Shown piece by piece: positions 61,778 to 64,000 of a stretch of 64,000 bases of DNA. The translations under genes and the position numbers were made by a program. Source of the stretch: an uncultured Bacteroidales bacterium (GTDB taxonomy: Bacteria > Bacteroidota > Bacteroidia > Bacteroidales > P3); the NCBI GenBank assembly GCA_905233895.1, contig CAJOFL010000003.1:91243-155242 (forward strand). Reading direction: 5' to 3'. Numbering within the stretch: position 1 is the first letter of the stretch; every line of letters starts with the position of its first letter. The notes below the pieces were generated by a model. That model had not been told where the DNA came from. It made no database searches and saw only the letters and a list, made by a program, of their open reading frames with translations.

Positions 61778-63592
61778 ATGGCAAAATACAAAATGCATAT
61801 TCTGATCTGCGGCGGTACCGGATGCAAATCCAGCAACAGCCTCCAGATCATCGAGAACTTCAAGAATATTCTCGCCGAGAAGGGTCTCGCCGACGAGGTG
61901 CAGGTCATCAAGACCGGCTGCTTCGGCTTCTGCGAGAAGGGCCCCATCGTGAAGATCATGCCCGACAACACCTTCTACACCAATGTGAAGCCCGAGGATG
62001 CCGAGCGCATCGTCAACGAGCACATCATCAAAGGTCGTAAGGTGCCCGAACTGCTCTACACCAACCCCGAGAACAAGGAGCACGTCAGCGACTCGAAGCA
62101 CATGGACTTCTATCGCAAGCAGATCCGTATCGCCCTGCGCAACTGCGGCTTTGTGGATCCCGAGAACATCGAGGAGAGCATCTCCCGCGGCGGTTACGAA
62201 GCTCTGGCCAAGTGCTTGACCGAAATGACCCCGCAGCAGGTTATCGACGAGATCACCAAGTCCGGCCTCCGCGGCCGTGGCGGCGCCGGCTTCCCCACCG
62301 GTGTCAAGTGGGGTCTCTGCGCCAAGAACCAGGCCGACCAGAAGTATATCATCTGCAACGCCGACGAGGGTGACCCCGGTGCCTTCATGGATCGTTCCAT
62401 CCTCGAGGGTGACCCCAACAGCATCGTCGAGGCTATGGCCATCGGCGGCTACGCCATCGGTGCCACCAAGGGTCTCGTCTACATCCGTGCCGAGTATCCT
62501 CTGGCCATCGAGCGTCTTAAGATAGCTATCAACCAGGCCCGCGAGTACGGCCTCCTCGGTGAGGACATCCTCGGCAGCGGCTTCAACTTCGATATCGAGC
62601 TCCGCTACGGCGCCGGCGCCTTCGTCTGCGGCGAGGAGACCGCTCTGATCCACTCCATGGAAGGCCAGCGCGGCGAGCCCACCCTGAAGCCCCCGTTCCC
62701 CGCTGTCCGCGGCTATATGGACAAGCCCTCGAACGTCAACAACGTCGAGACCTTCGCCAACATCCCCATCATCATCACCAAGGGCGCCGACTGGTTCCGC
62801 ACCATCGGTACCGAGAAGTCGCCCGGAACCAAGGTGTTCGCCCTCGCCGGCCAGATCAACAACGTGGGTCTGATCGAGGTTCCCATGGGCATCACCCTGC
62901 GTGAGATTATCTATGAAATTGGTGGCGGTATCAAGGACGGTCGCGAATTCAAGGCCGTTCAGACCGGCGGTCCCTCCGGCGGCTGCCTCACTGCCAAGCA
63001 CCTCGACACCGAGATCGACTACGACAGCCTCGTGGCTGCTGGCTCGATGATGGGCTCCGGCGGTATGGTCGTCATGGACGAGACCTCTTGCATGCCTGCT
63101 ATCGCCAAGTTCTATCTCGAATTCACCTGCGAAGAGAGCTGCGGTAAGTGCACTCCCTGCCGCGTGGGTAACAAGCGCCTCTGCGAGCTCCTCGAGAAGA
63201 TCACCGACGGCCGCGGTACTATGGACGATCTCTACGCCCTCCGCAACCTGGCCGCCGTCATCAAGGACAGCGCCCTCTGCGGCCTTGGCCAGACCTCGCC
63301 GAACCCCGTGCTCAGCACCCTCGACAACTTCTGGGACGAATACGTCGAGCACGTCGTCGACAAGAAGTGCCGCGCCGGCGTCTGCAAGAAACTCATGCAG
63401 TATGTCATCGACGCCGAGAAGTGCATCGGCTGCGGCAAGTGCCAGAAGGGCTGCCCCGCCGAAGCTATCAGCCGTACCGACTACATCGCCCCGGGCCACA
63501 AGCTGGCTTCCATGGTGATCGACGCCACCAAGTGCATCAAGTGCGGCGCCTGCATCGGCAACTGCAAATTCGGTGCTATTTCGACCAAATAA
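61778..63592 (+). CDS. NADH-oxidising hydrogenase subunit (HydB/HndC, NuoF-like)
   Basis: The 604-residue protein has an N-terminal thioredoxin-like [2Fe-2S] domain (CGGTGC, KTGCFGFC), a NuoF core with GRGGAGFPTG near 165-175 for FMN/NADH, an SLBB region, SCGKCTPCRVG near 454 for [4Fe-4S], and a C-terminal two-cluster ferredoxin (CIGCGKCQKGCP, CIKCGACIGNC). This is the diaphorase subunit of NAD-dependent or bifurcating [FeFe] hydrogenases. Very C-rich codon use. It lies between two related palindromes. Confidence 0.93.
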   Translation: MAKYKMHILICGGTGCKSSNSLQIIENFKNILAEKGLADEVQVIKTGCFGFCEKGPIVKIMPDNTFYTNVKPEDAERIVNEHIIKGRKVPELLYTNPENKEHVSDSKHMDFYRKQIRIALRNCGFVDPENIEESISRGGYEALAKCLTEMTPQQVIDEITKSGLRGRGGAGFPTGVKWGLCAKNQADQKYIICNADEGDPGAFMDRSILEGDPNSIVEAMAIGGYAIGATKGLVYIRAEYPLAIERLKIAINQAREYGLLGEDILGSGFNFDIELRYGAGAFVCGEETALIHSMEGQRGEPTLKPPFPAVRGYMDKPSNVNNVETFANIPIIITKGADWFRTIGTEKSPGTKVFALAGQINNVGLIEVPMGITLREIIYEIGGGIKDGREFKAVQTGGPSGGCLTAKHLDTEIDYDSLVAAGSMMGSGGMVVMDETSCMPAIAKFYLEFTCEESCGKCTPCRVGNKRLCELLEKITDGRGTMDDLYALRNLAAVIKDSALCGLGQTSPNPVLSTLDNFWDEYVEHVVDKKCRAGVCKKLMQYVIDAEKCIGCGKCQKGCPAEAISRTDYIAPGHKLASMVIDATKCIKCGACIGNCKFGAISTK

Positions 63593-63596
63593 AAAA

Positions 63597-63688
63597 ATGA
63601 ATGTGTAAATGAGTGAATGTGTGAATTTGTGAGTCAGGTTGCGCCATCGATTAACGAATTAGCACATTAACACATTAACAAATTAAAA
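63597..63688. repeat. Word-repeat palindrome between hydrogenase genes (copy 2)
   Basis: AATGTGTAAATGAGTG words (63598-63635) pair with ATTAACACATTAGC-type words (63650-63685), about 23 of 31 by eye. The core AGTCAGGTTGCGC (63632-63644) equals copy 1 at 12 of 13 bases. It ends a few bases before the hydrogenase start. Confidence 0.75.
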
Positions 63689-63693
63689 AAAAG

Positions 63694-64000
63694 ATGATTA
63701 ACGTAACTATAGATAACAAAGCGATCCAGGTCCCCGAAGGCACCACTATCCTGAAAGCTGCCCGTATGGCCGGTATCGAGATTCCGACGCTCTGCTACTT
63801 CGAGCTCGACGGAATGAAATTTGAAAACAAACCCGGCGGATGCCGCGTCTGCATGGTTGAGGTCACCAAGGACTTCAACGGCAAGCCCCGCCGCAACCTG
63901 GCCCCCGCCTGCGCCACCGACTGCGTGGAAGGCATGGAGGTCCTCACCGCTTCGCCCCGCGCCCTCAACGCCCGCAAGACCGTCCTCGAGCTGATCCTCA
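63694..64000 (+). CDS. [FeFe] hydrogenase catalytic subunit (HydA/HndD-like), 5' part
   Basis: ATG 63694 opens a frame that runs off the right edge after 102 codons. It starts NVTIDNKAIQVPEGTTIL and contains PTLCYFE, GGCRVCMVEV and PACATDCVEG, the [2Fe-2S] plant-type ferredoxin domain with the four expected cysteines that begins large [FeFe] hydrogenases and NuoG. With HndB- and HydB-like genes upstream, a hydrogenase is more likely than NuoG or formate dehydrogenase. The H-cluster part is outside the window. Confidence 0.85.
   Translation, partial: MINVTIDNKAIQVPEGTTILKAARMAGIEIPTLCYFELDGMKFENKPGGCRVCMVEVTKDFNGKPRRNLAPACATDCVEGMEVLTASPRALNARKTVLELIL

Noticed and set aside
61718..63499. 593-codon open frame on the minus strand opposite the NuoF-like gene
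   Set aside because: It is a shadow of strongly C-biased codons on the plus strand; the plus frame has all expected cluster motifs and the minus frame has none.

Overview
The window reads as chromosome of a gut- or rumen-type Bacteroidales (Bacteroidota). The evidence is family-level: promoters that fit the Bacteroides -33 TTTG / -7 TAnnTTTG pattern, a WbuC cupin, PF14907-type nucleotidyltransferases, a CapF reductase, an NADH-dependent [FeFe] hydrogenase operon and a possible remnant of a type IX sorting tail. No genus can be named from this sequence alone. No rRNA, integrase, transposase or CRISPR array was seen; one tRNA (Val, GAC) is present.

Positions 1-30778 hold one long plus-strand surface-polysaccharide locus. 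It starts inside a Wzy-type polymerase and continues with a TupA-like ATP-grasp enzyme, LicD, three GT4 glycosyltransferases, a TagD-Gfo/Idh fusion, an SDR and two acetyltransferases, one broken at a G10 tract. An acyl module follows (ACP, KASIII, FabG, KASIII). Next is a phosphonate module: a triple-domain PEP mutase, phosphonopyruvate decarboxylase, phosphonoacetaldehyde reductase and a second LicD, which together predict 2-hydroxyethylphosphonate decoration. A second acyl module carries FabG, split transketolase, ACP, AMP-ligase, a LuxE-LuxC fusion, an MBL hydrolase, Mdh and FabD. The block ends with a PglC-like initiating transferase, a nucleotidyltransferase and WbuC.

Positions 30784-46257 are an accessory island dominated by conflict genes: an Abi_C-like protein, a four-gene operon (caspase-like peptidase, four-TM protein, DGQHR protein, STAND ATPase), a SIR2-like protein, a complete retron (PRTase-like protein, winged helix, msr-msd RNA, reverse transcriptase) and an FRG-domain protein. 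A DegT aminotransferase of the polysaccharide locus lies inside the island. Two copies of an 82-residue protein bracket 9.9 kb of it. Several genes carry single lesions: two in-frame TAA codons and two frameshifts.

Positions 46718-50250 (minus strand) hold a toxin-antitoxin-SecB-like module, with the toxin interrupted by TAA, and hipBA flanked by related repeats. Positions 50720-56727 return to lipid and polysaccharide genes: FadD, Wza, a nucleotidyltransferase, CapF, and a degT/wecB deletion scar. Positions 57046-64000 are core-type: tRNA-Val, a nitroreductase, ComEC, a sodium-dependent transporter and the hydrogenase operon, which runs off the right edge.

A theme crosses the window. At least six loci carry imperfect inverted repeats built from degenerate short words, with a different word at nearly every locus. 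One encloses a four-helix-bundle (S23/IVS-type) gene, one lies in frame inside a coding sequence, and two with a shared core separate the hydrogenase genes. All statements rest on reading the sequence and on remembered family knowledge; no database search was run.
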